Source: Planctellipticum variicoloris
Lineage (GTDB): Bacteria; Planctomycetota; Planctomycetia; Planctomycetales; Planctomycetaceae
Reading direction: 5' to 3'
Length of the DNA: 64,000 bases
Assembly (NCBI RefSeq): GCF_030622045.1
Contig: NZ_CP130886.1
Span: 6,146,001-6,210,000, forward strand
Positions 37,009 through 47,088 of this stretch are shown in pieces; within the stretch, counting starts at the first letter, position 1; each line of letters starts with the position of its first letter. Position numbers and translations under genes: made by a program. The notes under the pieces were generated by a model, which was not told the origin of the DNA, ran no database searches, and saw only the letters and a list, made by a program, of their open reading frames with translations.

Positions 37009-38616
37009 TCACTTTCCTCCCGCAAACCCCCGCAACTGCTGGCGCATTTCCGCCGCCGACTGGAACCGCTTCTCGGGGGTCTTCTCCAGCGCGCGGTGCA
37101 CCAGATTCGCCAACCCGGCGGGGATCTCCGGGCAGTGCTGCTGAATCGGGACCGGGGCGTCTTCCAGGATTGCCAGGAACTTGCAGGGGTGGTTCTCCAG
37201 CTCGATCGGGTCGTGCCCGGTCAGCATCCAGTACAGCGTGGCTCCCGCCGAATACAGATCGCACGCCGGGCGGGCTTCGCGGGAGTTGATGAACTGCTCG
37301 GGCGACATGTACGGCAGCGAGCCGATCACGTCCCCCGCCCGCGTCACTTGGCTCATCCCCGCGTTCGAATACTGCTTCGCCAGGCCGAAGTCGGCCAGCT
37401 TCGCCGACAGCTTCCCGTTCGTTCGCGACACGAGAATGTTCCCCGGCTTCACGTCTCGATGGACCATCGAACGCGCATGGGCGTAGTCCAGCGCCGAGAG
37501 AATCTGGGACATCAGTCCGCACGCTATGCGGACCCGCTGCGCTCCCGAGCACTTCGCCACCAGCTTGCGCCACGGAATCGCGTCGACGAACTCCGTGCTC
37601 AGATACAAGTCGGCCCCCGTCGCCCCCATCTCGATCAGCCGCACGATGTAGGGGTGGTCCAGTTGGTTCAGGATCGAGGCTTCGCGCAGAAACGTCTGGA
37701 TCGCTTTCTCGTCCGTTTTCGCCGCCGCCGCAATCACCTTCAGCGCGCATTCTTCCCCTGAAACCAGCCGCGTGGCCCGATAGACCGTGCCGAGGTCGCC
37801 GTCCCCGATCTGCTCGTGAATCCGGTAGCCGGCGATCAGCGCTTCGTCGCTGACGTCCGGCGCATTGCCCGCGGGCGCCGCGCTGGCAAAGACCACTTCC
37901 CGCGGCGGAGCCGCCGGACGCGACGGCGAGGTCGGCGCCGCGGCCGCCGGCCTGGTCGGCCTCACGACCGTGGGCGGCTGTCGCGGAGGGATCGCGTTCA
38001 TCCCCGGCTGCTGAATCGAGATCGCAATCTTCGTCCGCCCGCCCGATACGACGTCGCCATCCTGCAGAAAACGCTCCGTCACCCGCTCGCCGTTGACCAT
38101 CGTCCCGTTCCGGCTCCGCAGATCCATCAGGTAGCAGGTCGGCGGGTTGAGTTCGAGCCGAAAGTGATGCCGCGAAAAATGTGGATCGTCTTTGAGCCGC
38201 AACTGCGCCTGCAGCGACCGGCCAACGAGCAGCGTGTTGTGCTCGTCGTACATAAACTCTTCGCCCCGATGAGGCCCCTCGATCACGCGCAGCGACACGC
38301 GCGGCCCTTCCCACGCGACGGTTTCTTCGGGTTGAGCGACCGGTTGAGACATGAAGGAACGTCCGTAAGACACTGGCGGCGTCGGCTGTCTGGCTGCTGC
38401 GGGGGAACGACCGGTCAGTTGCGTCAGAATCAGCTCCTGCTGCAGCTTCTGCAGCGACTCCAGCAGCCGCGGTCGTTCGGACACTTCGCAGCGTAACAGA
38501 TAATCTTCAATCCGCGGCTGAGCGCCGCTGCGCCAGGCGTCCTCGAAACTGTCGCAGGCGACGTCGATCCGACGGAGCGCCTTGACCGATAGCTCGTGAT
38601 CCATGACCTGTTCCAT
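37009..38616 (-). CDS. Ser/Thr protein kinase with FHA domain
   Basis: A 535-residue soluble kinase. The order is an N-terminal helical region, an FHA domain (about 105-200; LLVGRSLQAQLRL, HFSRHHF, RSRNGTMVNGERV), a Pro/Ala-rich linker and a C-terminal kinase domain (about 265-535) with glycine loop (IGDGDLGTVY), HRD motif (VHRDVKPGNILVS), DFG (ADFGLAKQ) and SPEQF. The ATG at 38616 is chosen; an earlier TTG at 38634 is possible. No membrane helix. It is the second gene of a minus-strand pair after an ECF-like sigma factor, a typical planctomycete arrangement in which the kinase may modulate the sigma factor. Confidence 0.92.
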   Translation of the reverse strand: MEQVMDHELSVKALRRIDVACDSFEDAWRSGAQPRIEDYLLRCEVSERPRLLESLQKLQQELILTQLTGRSPAAARQPTPPVSYGRSFMSQPVAQPEETVAWEGPRVSLRVIEGPHRGEEFMYDEHNTLLVGRSLQAQLRLKDDPHFSRHHFRLELNPPTCYLMDLRSRNGTMVNGERVTERFLQDGDVVSGGRTKIAISIQQPGMNAIPPRQPPTVVRPTRPAAAAPTSPSRPAAPPREVVFASAAPAGNAPDVSDEALIAGYRIHEQIGDGDLGTVYRATRLVSGEECALKVIAAAAKTDEKAIQTFLREASILNQLDHPYIVRLIEMGATGADLYLSTEFVDAIPWRKLVAKCSGAQRVRIACGLMSQILSALDYAHARSMVHRDVKPGNILVSRTNGKLSAKLADFGLAKQYSNAGMSQVTRAGDVIGSLPYMSPEQFINSREARPACDLYSAGATLYWMLTGHDPIELENHPCKFLAILEDAPVPIQQHCPEIPAGLANLVHRALEKTPEKRFQSAAEMRQQLRGFAGGK

Positions 38617-38753
38617 GCACGCACCCGCTCGCAAAGGATGTCCGTTTCTCGGTGATCGACGGCTCCGTCAACGTCAACGACTGACCCGGAGCGGAAGACG
38701 TGCTCCCGTGTATGTAGATGCGAAACAGGAACCGCTTCCCGACAAAAAAAGTT

Positions 38754-39347
38754 TCAGCCCCGCCAGTTCCCGACCTCCTCCTCCCACACGGCACGCACTA
38801 ACTGCAGCTTCCGCTCGACTTTGCGCTCGCTGCAGTCAAACTCGACGGCGATCTCCGAATTCTTGTGCCCCATCAGCCGCAGCAAGGCAAAGGACCGCAG
38901 ATCGGGGTCGAGCATTTCCAGCAGTTCCGCGCAGACCAGGTCGAGCCCCACCTCGGGCTCCGATCCCGGCGCGTTCTCCAGCGGAACCCCGCTGATCACC
39001 CGCCCCCCGCCGCGCTTCTGCGCCCGCTCTTTCTCCAGCAGCTTGATCGCCTTGCGGACGGTCATCTGCCCCAGAATGTTCCAGAGGTCGTCCCGATCCA
39101 GGCCGACCTCCAGATCCCCCTCCTCCACCCGGCCCCAGAAGCTGATCATCGCGCTCTGGAGTGCGTCTTCGGCGTCGGCCACGCGCGGGAGTCGGCCGGC
39201 GAGCGTCGAGTGCGCCAGCGCCAGCAGACGCGGCCGAAAGCGGGCGATCAGATCCCCCAGCGCTGCCGGCCGCCCGCCCCGCCACTGCTGATACAGGCCC
39301 GTAATCGAACCCGACGGCGACAGGTCGCACTCAGGGGCATCATCCAT
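38754..39347 (-). CDS. ECF-type RNA polymerase sigma factor
   Basis: A 197-residue sigma-70 family factor. Region 2 is seen as LGDLIARFRPRLLALAHSTL and ADAEDALQSAMISFWGRVE; region 4 as LRLMGHKNSEIAVEFDCSER. The ATG at 39347 starts just before region 2; longer in-frame starts lack conservation. No anti-sigma gene is adjacent. The downstream FHA-kinase, about 137 bp away on the same strand, suggests control by phosphorylation, as proposed for kinase-linked ECF groups; this is inference. Confidence 0.88.
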   Translation of the reverse strand: MDDAPECDLSPSGSITGLYQQWRGGRPAALGDLIARFRPRLLALAHSTLAGRLPRVADAEDALQSAMISFWGRVEEGDLEVGLDRDDLWNILGQMTVRKAIKLLEKERAQKRGGGRVISGVPLENAPGSEPEVGLDLVCAELLEMLDPDLRSFALLRLMGHKNSEIAVEFDCSERKVERKLQLVRAVWEEEVGNWRG

Positions 39348-39726
39348 CGCATCGGCCTGTCGGAAGGAACGGAAATGAGCTGCGGAGCGTCGGCACGGAC
39401 ATCGCCTCGCGGCCACGTGTCCAGATAGTAACTCGCCCGCCGCCCCAAAGAGAACCGCACTTTCCCGGCCCCCCGAAGTCATGCCGCCTCGGCGGCAGCA
39501 ACCTTTTGAGGTGGCCGCTGCCTCGACGAGCGTGGTAAAAATATCAGGCGCACATCCGGCGACCTGACAGTGCGCCTGGTCGCCGGAATCCTGTCCGCTG
39601 TCGCCACGAACGTGGGATTCCACGGCTTAGCAGTGTCGGGCCGAAGCCTGTTCTCCGCATTTACCACTGCCCGCCGTCGTCACAGAGGACGGCCAACCCG
39701 TTCCGCATTTGAGTGGAATCTGTCGC
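39348..39726. other. Divergent promoter region between sigma factor and kinase array
   Basis: About 380 bp between the minus-strand sigma/FHA-kinase pair and the plus-strand array of three membrane kinases. Likely holds promoters for both. No gene or clear operator was seen; the sigma factor could drive one or both sides. Confidence 0.4.
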
Positions 39727-41469
39727 ATGCCGAGTCCTCCGTCTCCACCTCCGGATCGCAAGGCCGCCTCGGCGAGCCGGGAGACTCCGGCATCGGCGGC
39801 GAGCCGGGAGACGAAGAAGCCGTCCGATTCCGTCCCGCTGGCGATCGGCCCTTTCGCCACCCTGCCCGCCCGGTTCGGACGCTACCAGGTCGAAAAACTC
39901 CTCGGCCGCGGCGCCATGGGGGCCGTCTACCGCGCCCGAGACACCCAGCTCGACCGCCTCGTGGCCCTCAAGATCCCCCGCGTCTCAACCTCGGGCTCGG
40001 CGAAACTCCTGAAGCGGTTCGAGATCGAAGCCCGCGCGCTGGCCCAGGTCGATCACCCCCAGATCTGCAAGATCTACGACTACGGCGAACTCGACGGCGT
40101 CACGTATATGGCGCTGCAGTACGTCGATGGCGAAGAACTGAAGTCCCGGCTCGACCGGACCGGCCGCAAGCTCGCGCCCGACGCCGCCGTCAAGCTGCTC
40201 CTCGACCTGACCCGCGGCCTCGCGGCCGCCCACGCACAGGGCGTGCTCCATCGCGATCTCAAGCCCCAGAACGTGATGCTGAACCAGTCCGGCATGCCGG
40301 TGATCACCGACTTCGGCCTGGCCCGACGGATCACCGCGTCGAGCGACGCCGGGCTGACGCAGGGGCTGATCGTCGGGACCGCGGCCTACATGGCCCCCGA
40401 ACAGGCCAACGGCAAAGCGGGGGAAGTCGACGAGCGGAGCGACCTCTACGCCCTGGGCGTGATCCTGTTCGAGTTGCTGACCGGCGAATGGCCTTTCAGC
40501 GGCCCCGCCATCGAAGTCATGGGGCGTAAGTGCGTCTGCGACGCCCCCTCCCCGTTAAGCCTTGATCCCGAACTCCCGCCGCAGCTCGCGGAGATCTGCC
40601 GCCGGATGCTTGCCCGGAACAAGGACGAGCGTTACGCCAGTTGCAACGAGGTCATCGCCGCCCTCGAGGCCGTCGACCAGCATCCTTCCGCAGAGAACCT
40701 CAAGCCAGAAGCAGAACCGGAGCGACGACAACGACCTGCCTGGCTCAGGCCGGCGGTGCTTCGGTCGGCGATTGGCGTCGCGGTTGTGATGGTCGTCGCC
40801 ATTGCCGTCCTGCTCTCAAGGCCGACCACGGAAGGCGTCGCGCCGCCGAACGAAGGCTCCGCGTCAGCGACGTCCGAGGCTCCGAAACCCGTCCAACCAG
40901 CGGCGAGTTCTGTCGGACCGCTGACGGAGCTCCCGCCGGACTTCCGCGGCGAACTGCTCAAGAATCCGGGGTGCGAAGAACTGCTGTACGCGGGGGCGAT
41001 TCCCGGCTGGGAGTCGATGCCCGCTGGCTGGTCCCGCCGCCGGGTCGATCCGCCCCCCGACACCGGCCGCGCCTACTTCTGGGCGCCACCAGTGCCGCAT
41101 GCCCAACTGGTTCAGAACGTCTCGCTGGTCTCCCTGGCCGATGCAATTGCGGATCAGAGACTTGAACTGCGGCTGGAATTCTCGGTCCGAACCTACGATC
41201 AGGAACCGTCCGACACGGCCCAGCTCATCGTGGACTTCCGCGACGCGGACAACAACAAGACGTTGTCCTCGTACGATTCCCAGCAGATACGGAGCAAACG
41301 AGGCTGGCGAAAGTTTTCCAAGGTCCTGCTCCCGCCGGCCGGGGCCCGCTGGGTTCGCGTGCGGCTCATCAGCCATCGGTACGGCTCCAACGGCCAGAAG
41401 CACAACGACGGCTACTTCGACAGCATTTCTCTGACCGCCCGGCTCATCGAGAGATCACCGACGCCGTAA
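39727..41469 (+). CDS. Membrane Ser/Thr kinase 1 with jelly-roll-like ectodomain
   Basis: First of three tandem paralogues. The kinase domain (about residues 50-310) has LGRGAMGAVY, VALKIP, LHRDLKPQNVML, DFGLARR and APEQANG, all intact. A membrane helix at about 345-365 (SAIGVAVVMVVAIAVLLS) separates it from a C-terminal extracytoplasmic domain (about 400-580; GWRKFSKVLLPPAGARWVRV) resembling a carbohydrate-binding jelly roll. The ATG at 39727 is chosen by analogy with the two paralogues, which begin with the same Pro-rich leader and DRK/DRQ. Confidence 0.9.
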   Translation: MPSPPSPPPDRKAASASRETPASAASRETKKPSDSVPLAIGPFATLPARFGRYQVEKLLGRGAMGAVYRARDTQLDRLVALKIPRVSTSGSAKLLKRFEIEARALAQVDHPQICKIYDYGELDGVTYMALQYVDGEELKSRLDRTGRKLAPDAAVKLLLDLTRGLAAAHAQGVLHRDLKPQNVMLNQSGMPVITDFGLARRITASSDAGLTQGLIVGTAAYMAPEQANGKAGEVDERSDLYALGVILFELLTGEWPFSGPAIEVMGRKCVCDAPSPLSLDPELPPQLAEICRRMLARNKDERYASCNEVIAALEAVDQHPSAENLKPEAEPERRQRPAWLRPAVLRSAIGVAVVMVVAIAVLLSRPTTEGVAPPNEGSASATSEAPKPVQPAASSVGPLTELPPDFRGELLKNPGCEELLYAGAIPGWESMPAGWSRRRVDPPPDTGRAYFWAPPVPHAQLVQNVSLVSLADAIADQRLELRLEFSVRTYDQEPSDTAQLIVDFRDADNNKTLSSYDSQQIRSKRGWRKFSKVLLPPAGARWVRVRLISHRYGSNGQKHNDGYFDSISLTARLIERSPTP

Positions 41470-41692
41470 AAGCTCAAGACGCCCTTTCCTTCTTGACATA
41501 GCCAGAAAGATCCCGACTTGTCGACTGCAAGCCCGCGTCACAACAAAGACTGTCACAGTCCGGCTCAACTTTCACGAAATCAAGTTTCCGGAACCACGCC
41601 GTGACGGGCGAAGGTCCGTTTTCCGCATAAGCTTCTGCCGGACCTCGCAACCGACGGCATTTCCTGTCCCGCGACTGAAGGAATCTCGAATC

Positions 41693-44668
41693 ATGGCCAG
41701 TCCGCCGCCGCCGACTCCAGATCGCAAGGCCGCCGCGGCGGCGAGCCGAGAGATTCCAGCTTCGGCGGCCAGCCGCGACACGAAGAAGCCGACCGATTCA
41801 GTCCCCATCGCAACGGGAACATTTGCCGCCTTGCCTGCCCGGTTCGGACGCTACCAGGTCGAGAAACTCCTCGGCCGCGGCATGATGGGGGCCGTCTATC
41901 TGGCCCGCGACACCCAGCTCGACCGCCTCGTCGCCCTCAAGATCCCGCGCGTCTCCGCCTCCGGGTCCGCCAAGCTCCTCAAACGGCTCGAAGTCGAGGC
42001 CAAAGCCGCCGCCAAACTCCATCATCCCAACATTTGCAGCGTCTACGATTACGGCGTTCTCGACGACGTTCATTTCATCGCGCTGCAGTATGTCGAAGGC
42101 CAGGACCTGAAAAGCTGGCTGAAGCGCCGCGGTCGTCCGCTCGCCCCGGCCGCGGCGATCCGATTGATGACGAAGCTGGCTGGCGCCGTCGGCGAAGCCC
42201 ACCGCCAGGAGATCATCCATCGGGATCTGAAGCCCGAAAACATCATGCTTAAGCCGGACGGCGAACCGGTGATCATGGACTTCGGCCTGGCCCGGCGGGC
42301 CTCGGGAGCCACGGACGCCGGACTGACGCAGGGGATGATCGTCGGGACGGCTCTCTACATGTCCCCCGAACAGGCCAACGGCCGGGCCGAGGGGATCGAC
42401 CACCGCAGCGACATCTACGCCCTGGGGGTGATGCTGTATGAACTGCTGACCGGCGCCTGGCCCTTCTCGGGAACGGCCTTCGAAGTCATGGGTCAGAAGA
42501 CCGTCCAGGAGCCGCCGACGCCGCTGGACGTCGACGCCAATCTGCCGCCCCGACTGGCCGCGGTCTGCCACAAGATGATCGCGCGAAAGAAAGAGAACCG
42601 CTACGCCACCTGCGCCGAAGTCGTTGCGGCCCTGGAGGCGATCGATCTGAACGCTCCGGACTCGTCGACAACGCCACCTGCTGAAGACGTGCTGTTCGAC
42701 GCGCTTCCGCAGGAGCCGGGACCCATGCCGTTCCGTCGCAAGTCGAAGAAACCCGTCGTCAACATCCCGGCGGTTATGGCCTCCCTGAAGGCCAGGTGGT
42801 CAAAACTGCCCCCGGGAATTCGCTGGGCGTCTCTCGGCGGAGCAGGTTTCCTGTCGGTTGCGCTGGGCGTTCTGTTGTTCTTCCAGACTCCCTACGGCGT
42901 GCTGCAGATCGAGATTGAGGACCCCGCACTCGCGGTCAAGTTCGACGGGAAATCCATCACCGTCGACAACGACGGAAAACCGATCCGCGTGACCCCGACC
43001 GCCGAGCACACGCTGGAAGTCCTGCGCGATGGCGCGACGGTCGGAACGGCCACCCGGCAGGTGACGCTCAAGCGGAATGAAAAACTCGTGCTGAAGATCT
43101 CCCTGATCGACGGAGAGATCGCGATTAACGGCCAACCCGCCGCGTCGCGCCCGTCGACCAGCCCGGACTTCTTCAACGGACACGATCTCACCGGCTGGCA
43201 GGGACTCCCCGGTCACTGGAGCGTCGAAAACGGCGAAATCGTCGGACGCTGCGCCGCCGGCCAGTCGGCCTACACCTTCCTCGTGAGCGACAAAGACTAC
43301 AAGGACTTCGACCTGACGTTCGAAGCCCGTCGCCGCGGCGGGGACAGCTCCATCGGCGTCCAGTTCCGCTCCTGGATCGCCGACCGCGGCCAGTTCAAGG
43401 TCTATGGGCCGCAATGCGACATCGCAACCCCCAACGGAGTGTTCCCGATCGGCAGCCTGGTGACTGAGCCAACCGCAAAGCCGCTCGCGGAGAAAGCGAA
43501 ACCGGACGCGGTCGCAACCTGCCGGCGCAACGAGTTCAACCGCATTCGCATCCGTTGCATCGGCAAGCACGCAACGGTCTGGGTCAACGACGTCATTTCT
43601 GTCGACGGAGAGTTTCCCCTCCCGGACGAAGGCCGGATCGCCTGGCCGATCGACGGTGGCGCCGCCGACCACGAGATCGTCCTTCGAAACATCGAGTTCA
43701 CCGATCTGAGCGCAGCGCCATCAACCGCAGACAGCGGCGAAGGCTTCGTCTCCCTGTTCAACGGGAAGGACTTTTCGGGCTGGGGTCTCAACGGGCGTTC
43801 CGACGCCTTTGCCATCGACGCCGACCGGCAGACCCTGGTGATGAAGCCCTCCTCCCCGGTCAGCCGGCTGCAGACCGATCGCGACTACGAAAACTTCCAT
43901 CTGCGATTCGAGTTCCGCATCGATTCGCACGGCGCCCGGAGCGGCGTCAACATCCGCATGCCATCCCGCGCGGAAGGAATCCTGCCGGCTCTCAAAATCC
44001 AGGTCAGCGACGATTCCACGCCCTATTCGCTGTCAACCGGCGGCGTCTACTACAGCGAATCCGGGTGGATCAAGCGCAGCCGCGACGATCTGCGCAACGA
44101 TTTCGGAGCCTGGAACCGGATGGAAATCGTCGCCGACGGCTCGCGGCTGCAGGTCTCCGTCAACGGCAAGACATGTATCGACACCGATCTGCAGCAACTG
44201 GCCGGGCAGAACGCGATTCCCACCGTGAGCCGCACCGCCGGCCGGATTGCGTTCAATGCCGATCTCGGCGAGGTCTGGTTCCGGAAGATTGAGATCCGGG
44301 AGACGACAAAGAAAGAGTCCGCGGCCGCGACGACCCAACCGGCCGCTTCGACAAAATCCGCCGCCGACAGCGACGCGGAGGAAATCGCCCGCCTCAAGCA
44401 GTGCCTGCTCGACTACCGTTGGAATTATGTCGACAGCCTCTACCCGCCAGGCGGCCCGCTTCGCTTCTATCCCAACGGAAAATTTGACGATCGTTGGAGG
44501 TGGAATTACTGGGTCGTCGCCCCCCGCACGATGCACGTGCAGTTCTGGGAGAGCCGCTATGATCCCAAGAAAGCGGTCGTCTTCCGCTTCAACGAGGATC
44601 TCACGAAGTTTACAGCCACTTTTAACAAACATCGGGTGACAGGCACTCGGCTCAATCGGGTTCGCTGA
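41693..44668 (+). CDS. Membrane Ser/Thr kinase 2 with two DUF1080 domains
   Basis: A 991-residue kinase. The catalytic domain (about 52-315) has LGRGMMGAVYLARD, VALKIP, IHRDLKPENIML (about 173-184) and DFGLARR, and is nearly identical to that of kinase 3. A membrane helix lies at about 375-398, followed by a PEGA-like strand-rich segment. The ectodomain carries two 3-keto-disaccharide hydrolase-like (DUF1080) modules, starting FFNGHDLTGWQ (about 492) and SLFNGKDFSGWG (about 686), and a third C-terminal part (about 900-991; RFYPNGKFDDRWRWNYW). This suggests a sensor of polysaccharide or cell-wall ligands; enzymatic activity is unproven. Confidence 0.92.
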   Translation: MASPPPPTPDRKAAAAASREIPASAASRDTKKPTDSVPIATGTFAALPARFGRYQVEKLLGRGMMGAVYLARDTQLDRLVALKIPRVSASGSAKLLKRLEVEAKAAAKLHHPNICSVYDYGVLDDVHFIALQYVEGQDLKSWLKRRGRPLAPAAAIRLMTKLAGAVGEAHRQEIIHRDLKPENIMLKPDGEPVIMDFGLARRASGATDAGLTQGMIVGTALYMSPEQANGRAEGIDHRSDIYALGVMLYELLTGAWPFSGTAFEVMGQKTVQEPPTPLDVDANLPPRLAAVCHKMIARKKENRYATCAEVVAALEAIDLNAPDSSTTPPAEDVLFDALPQEPGPMPFRRKSKKPVVNIPAVMASLKARWSKLPPGIRWASLGGAGFLSVALGVLLFFQTPYGVLQIEIEDPALAVKFDGKSITVDNDGKPIRVTPTAEHTLEVLRDGATVGTATRQVTLKRNEKLVLKISLIDGEIAINGQPAASRPSTSPDFFNGHDLTGWQGLPGHWSVENGEIVGRCAAGQSAYTFLVSDKDYKDFDLTFEARRRGGDSSIGVQFRSWIADRGQFKVYGPQCDIATPNGVFPIGSLVTEPTAKPLAEKAKPDAVATCRRNEFNRIRIRCIGKHATVWVNDVISVDGEFPLPDEGRIAWPIDGGAADHEIVLRNIEFTDLSAAPSTADSGEGFVSLFNGKDFSGWGLNGRSDAFAIDADRQTLVMKPSSPVSRLQTDRDYENFHLRFEFRIDSHGARSGVNIRMPSRAEGILPALKIQVSDDSTPYSLSTGGVYYSESGWIKRSRDDLRNDFGAWNRMEIVADGSRLQVSVNGKTCIDTDLQQLAGQNAIPTVSRTAGRIAFNADLGEVWFRKIEIRETTKKESAAATTQPAASTKSAADSDAEEIARLKQCLLDYRWNYVDSLYPPGGPLRFYPNGKFDDRWRWNYWVVAPRTMHVQFWESRYDPKKAVVFRFNEDLTKFTATFNKHRVTGTRLNRVR

Positions 44669-44907
44669 CGACGGATCCAGTGGTCAGACGCCAAGGTCGG
44701 ATGGGCTGAAATGGAGCCACTTGACGGAGCAAGTTTGTTCAGCGACAACAACTTGAGAAGCGGTGTGACCGACGTTCGCGTTAGTGCGCTGTGCCGACGA
44801 TCTGTCGTGATGGTGAGACGGACCGAATAAATGTCGTCCTGGAATCTGGATCGCGTCGTCCCCAGCTCGTGCAAATGCCCGCTTCATGTGACAACCGAAG
44901 GTGAATC

Positions 44908-46929
44908 ATGGCCCGCCCGCAGCCGACCCCGGATCGCCAGGCCGCCGCCGCAGCGGCGAGCCGGGAGATCCCGGCGTCCGCCGCCAGTCGGGAGACCAAA
45001 AAGCCCACGGACTCGGTCCCCATGGCGACAGGCCCGTTCGCCGCGCTGCCGGCCCGGTTCGGCCGCTACCAGGTCGAAAAGCTGCTCGGCCGCGGCATGA
45101 TGGGCGCCGTCTATCTGGCCCGCGACACCCAGCTCGACCGCCTCGTCGCCCTCAAAATCCCCCGCGTCTCCGCTTCGGGATCCGCCAAGCTCCTCAAGCG
45201 GCTCGAAGTCGAAGCCAAGGCCGCCGCGAAGCTGCATCACCCCAACATCTGCAGCGTCTACGACTACGGCGTCCTCGACGACGTCCATTTCATCGCGCTG
45301 CAGTACGTCGAGGGCCAGGATCTGAAAAGCTGGCTCAAACGCCGCGGACGTCCCCTCGCCCCGGCCGCAGCCATTCGATTGATGTCAAAGCTGGCCGCCG
45401 CCGTCGGCGAAGCCCACCGCCAGGAAATCATCCACCGGGATCTCAAGCCCGAAAACATCATGCTCAAGCCGGACGGCGATCCGGTCATCATGGACTTCGG
45501 CCTCGCTCGCCGGGCCTCGGGCGCCACCGACGCCGGCCTGACTCAGGGCATGATCGTCGGCACGGCTCTCTACATGTCCCCCGAACAGGCCAACGGCCGG
45601 GCCGAAGGCATCGACCATCGCAGCGACATCTACGCGCTGGGAGTGATGCTCTACGAACTCCTGACCGGAGCCTGGCCCTTCTCGGGCGGCGCGATGGAAG
45701 TGATGGGACAGAAATCGGTGCAGGATGCTCCTTCGCCGCTGAGCGTGGATGAGACGCTCCCGCCGCAACTGGCGGCTCTGTGCCACAAGATGCTCGCCCG
45801 AAGAAAGGAAGACCGCGTCAGCACTTGCGACGAAGTCGTCGCCACCCTGGAATCCATCGACCTGAACGCCCCGGCGACCGATTCAAACGCACCACTCGAC
45901 GGGATTTCGCCCGCTTCTGCCGCCCACGAGCCGAAACCGATACCAGGCCGTCGCAAGACCGGGAGACCACCCCTCAATCTCCCGACCGTACTGGCGCCCC
46001 TGCAGGCCTGGTGGTCCCGCTTCCCCCCCGTCGCGCGCTGGACGGCCCTCGGCGGAGCGGGAGCGCTCAGCGTGGCCTTGGGAGTGATGCTGTTCTTCCA
46101 GACCCCCGATGGCGTGCTGCAGATCGAAATCGACGACCCCACGCTGTCGGTAAAGTTCGACGGTCAGGCGATCACCATCGACAACGACGGACAACCGATC
46201 CGCGTTGCACCGACGGCGACCCATACCCTGGAGATTCTGCAAAACGGCGTAACGGTCGACGGAGGATCGCGCGAGATCAGCGTCACGAAGGGTGAGAAAC
46301 GCCTGATCTCCGTCTCCCTGGTCGAGGGGCAGGTGACGATCGATGGCGAAGTCATCGCAGCGGCCTCGACCGACAACCCTCCGCCGGCAGCCGCCACACC
46401 CGCCGCGGAATCGACTCAAACCTCTGCAACATCCAGCAAACCGGCTGAGCCCGCGAACGCTCGCGATGGAATCGTCAATGGCGACTTCTCCAAAGGTCTG
46501 AGCGGCTGGACTCTGGACCGGGGGACCGAGTTCAACACCTTTCCAACGCGTGGCGGAAGGGCCATGACCAGCCACGGTCGGTCCAGGGGAGCCAGCACGG
46601 GACGCATGCACCAGACGTTTCAAATCCCCGACAAGGCGCGGTCCCTCAACTGGTACGTGCATGGCGCGAAGGTGCGAGCGGTGCATGTCGCGCTGATTTG
46701 CGACGGAAAAACGATCTACCGGACCGCAGGTCCGGACTCGAATACGCCGGTCCCGGTCTCCTGGGACTTGAGGCCGCTGCAGGGAAAAACCGTCACGCTG
46801 GAAATCGTCGATCGGGACCGACGATGTCACATCGGAGCCCACGGCTTCGAAATCCGGCTGGATCAAAGCGCCACCGGGAATGACTCCGGCAGCTCCAGTT
46901 CAGGAACGTCGACTTCCGCAGCGAACTGA
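44908..46929 (+). CDS. Membrane Ser/Thr kinase 3 with carbohydrate-binding-like ectodomain
   Basis: A 673-residue kinase. Its catalytic domain is nearly the same as in kinase 2 (LGRGMMGAVYLARD, IHRDLKPENIML, DFGLARRASGAT), and so are the linker, membrane helix (about 376-398) and PEGA-like segment (GVLQIEIDDPTLSVKFDGQA). The C-terminal domain (about 510-660) is different: IVNGDFSKGLSGWTLDRG and later SLNWYVHGAKVRAVHVAL, a galactose-binding-like fold. It therefore arose by duplication followed by ectodomain replacement. Active-site residues are intact. Confidence 0.92.
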   Translation: MARPQPTPDRQAAAAAASREIPASAASRETKKPTDSVPMATGPFAALPARFGRYQVEKLLGRGMMGAVYLARDTQLDRLVALKIPRVSASGSAKLLKRLEVEAKAAAKLHHPNICSVYDYGVLDDVHFIALQYVEGQDLKSWLKRRGRPLAPAAAIRLMSKLAAAVGEAHRQEIIHRDLKPENIMLKPDGDPVIMDFGLARRASGATDAGLTQGMIVGTALYMSPEQANGRAEGIDHRSDIYALGVMLYELLTGAWPFSGGAMEVMGQKSVQDAPSPLSVDETLPPQLAALCHKMLARRKEDRVSTCDEVVATLESIDLNAPATDSNAPLDGISPASAAHEPKPIPGRRKTGRPPLNLPTVLAPLQAWWSRFPPVARWTALGGAGALSVALGVMLFFQTPDGVLQIEIDDPTLSVKFDGQAITIDNDGQPIRVAPTATHTLEILQNGVTVDGGSREISVTKGEKRLISVSLVEGQVTIDGEVIAAASTDNPPPAAATPAAESTQTSATSSKPAEPANARDGIVNGDFSKGLSGWTLDRGTEFNTFPTRGGRAMTSHGRSRGASTGRMHQTFQIPDKARSLNWYVHGAKVRAVHVALICDGKTIYRTAGPDSNTPVPVSWDLRPLQGKTVTLEIVDRDRRCHIGAHGFEIRLDQSATGNDSGSSSSGTSTSAAN

Positions 46930-47088
46930 GTTCCGGGCCATCCGGGAAGAGTTTTCATTGGATCGCGGCCTCTCGCCGACCTCCCCACGACATTTCCTGG
47001 AATTCCTCAAGAAAGTTGCAGATTCCCCGTCGGCAGGCGACAGTAATTCCGCATCTACTCGTGTCCGGAAGGCCGTGCGAGAGACCTC

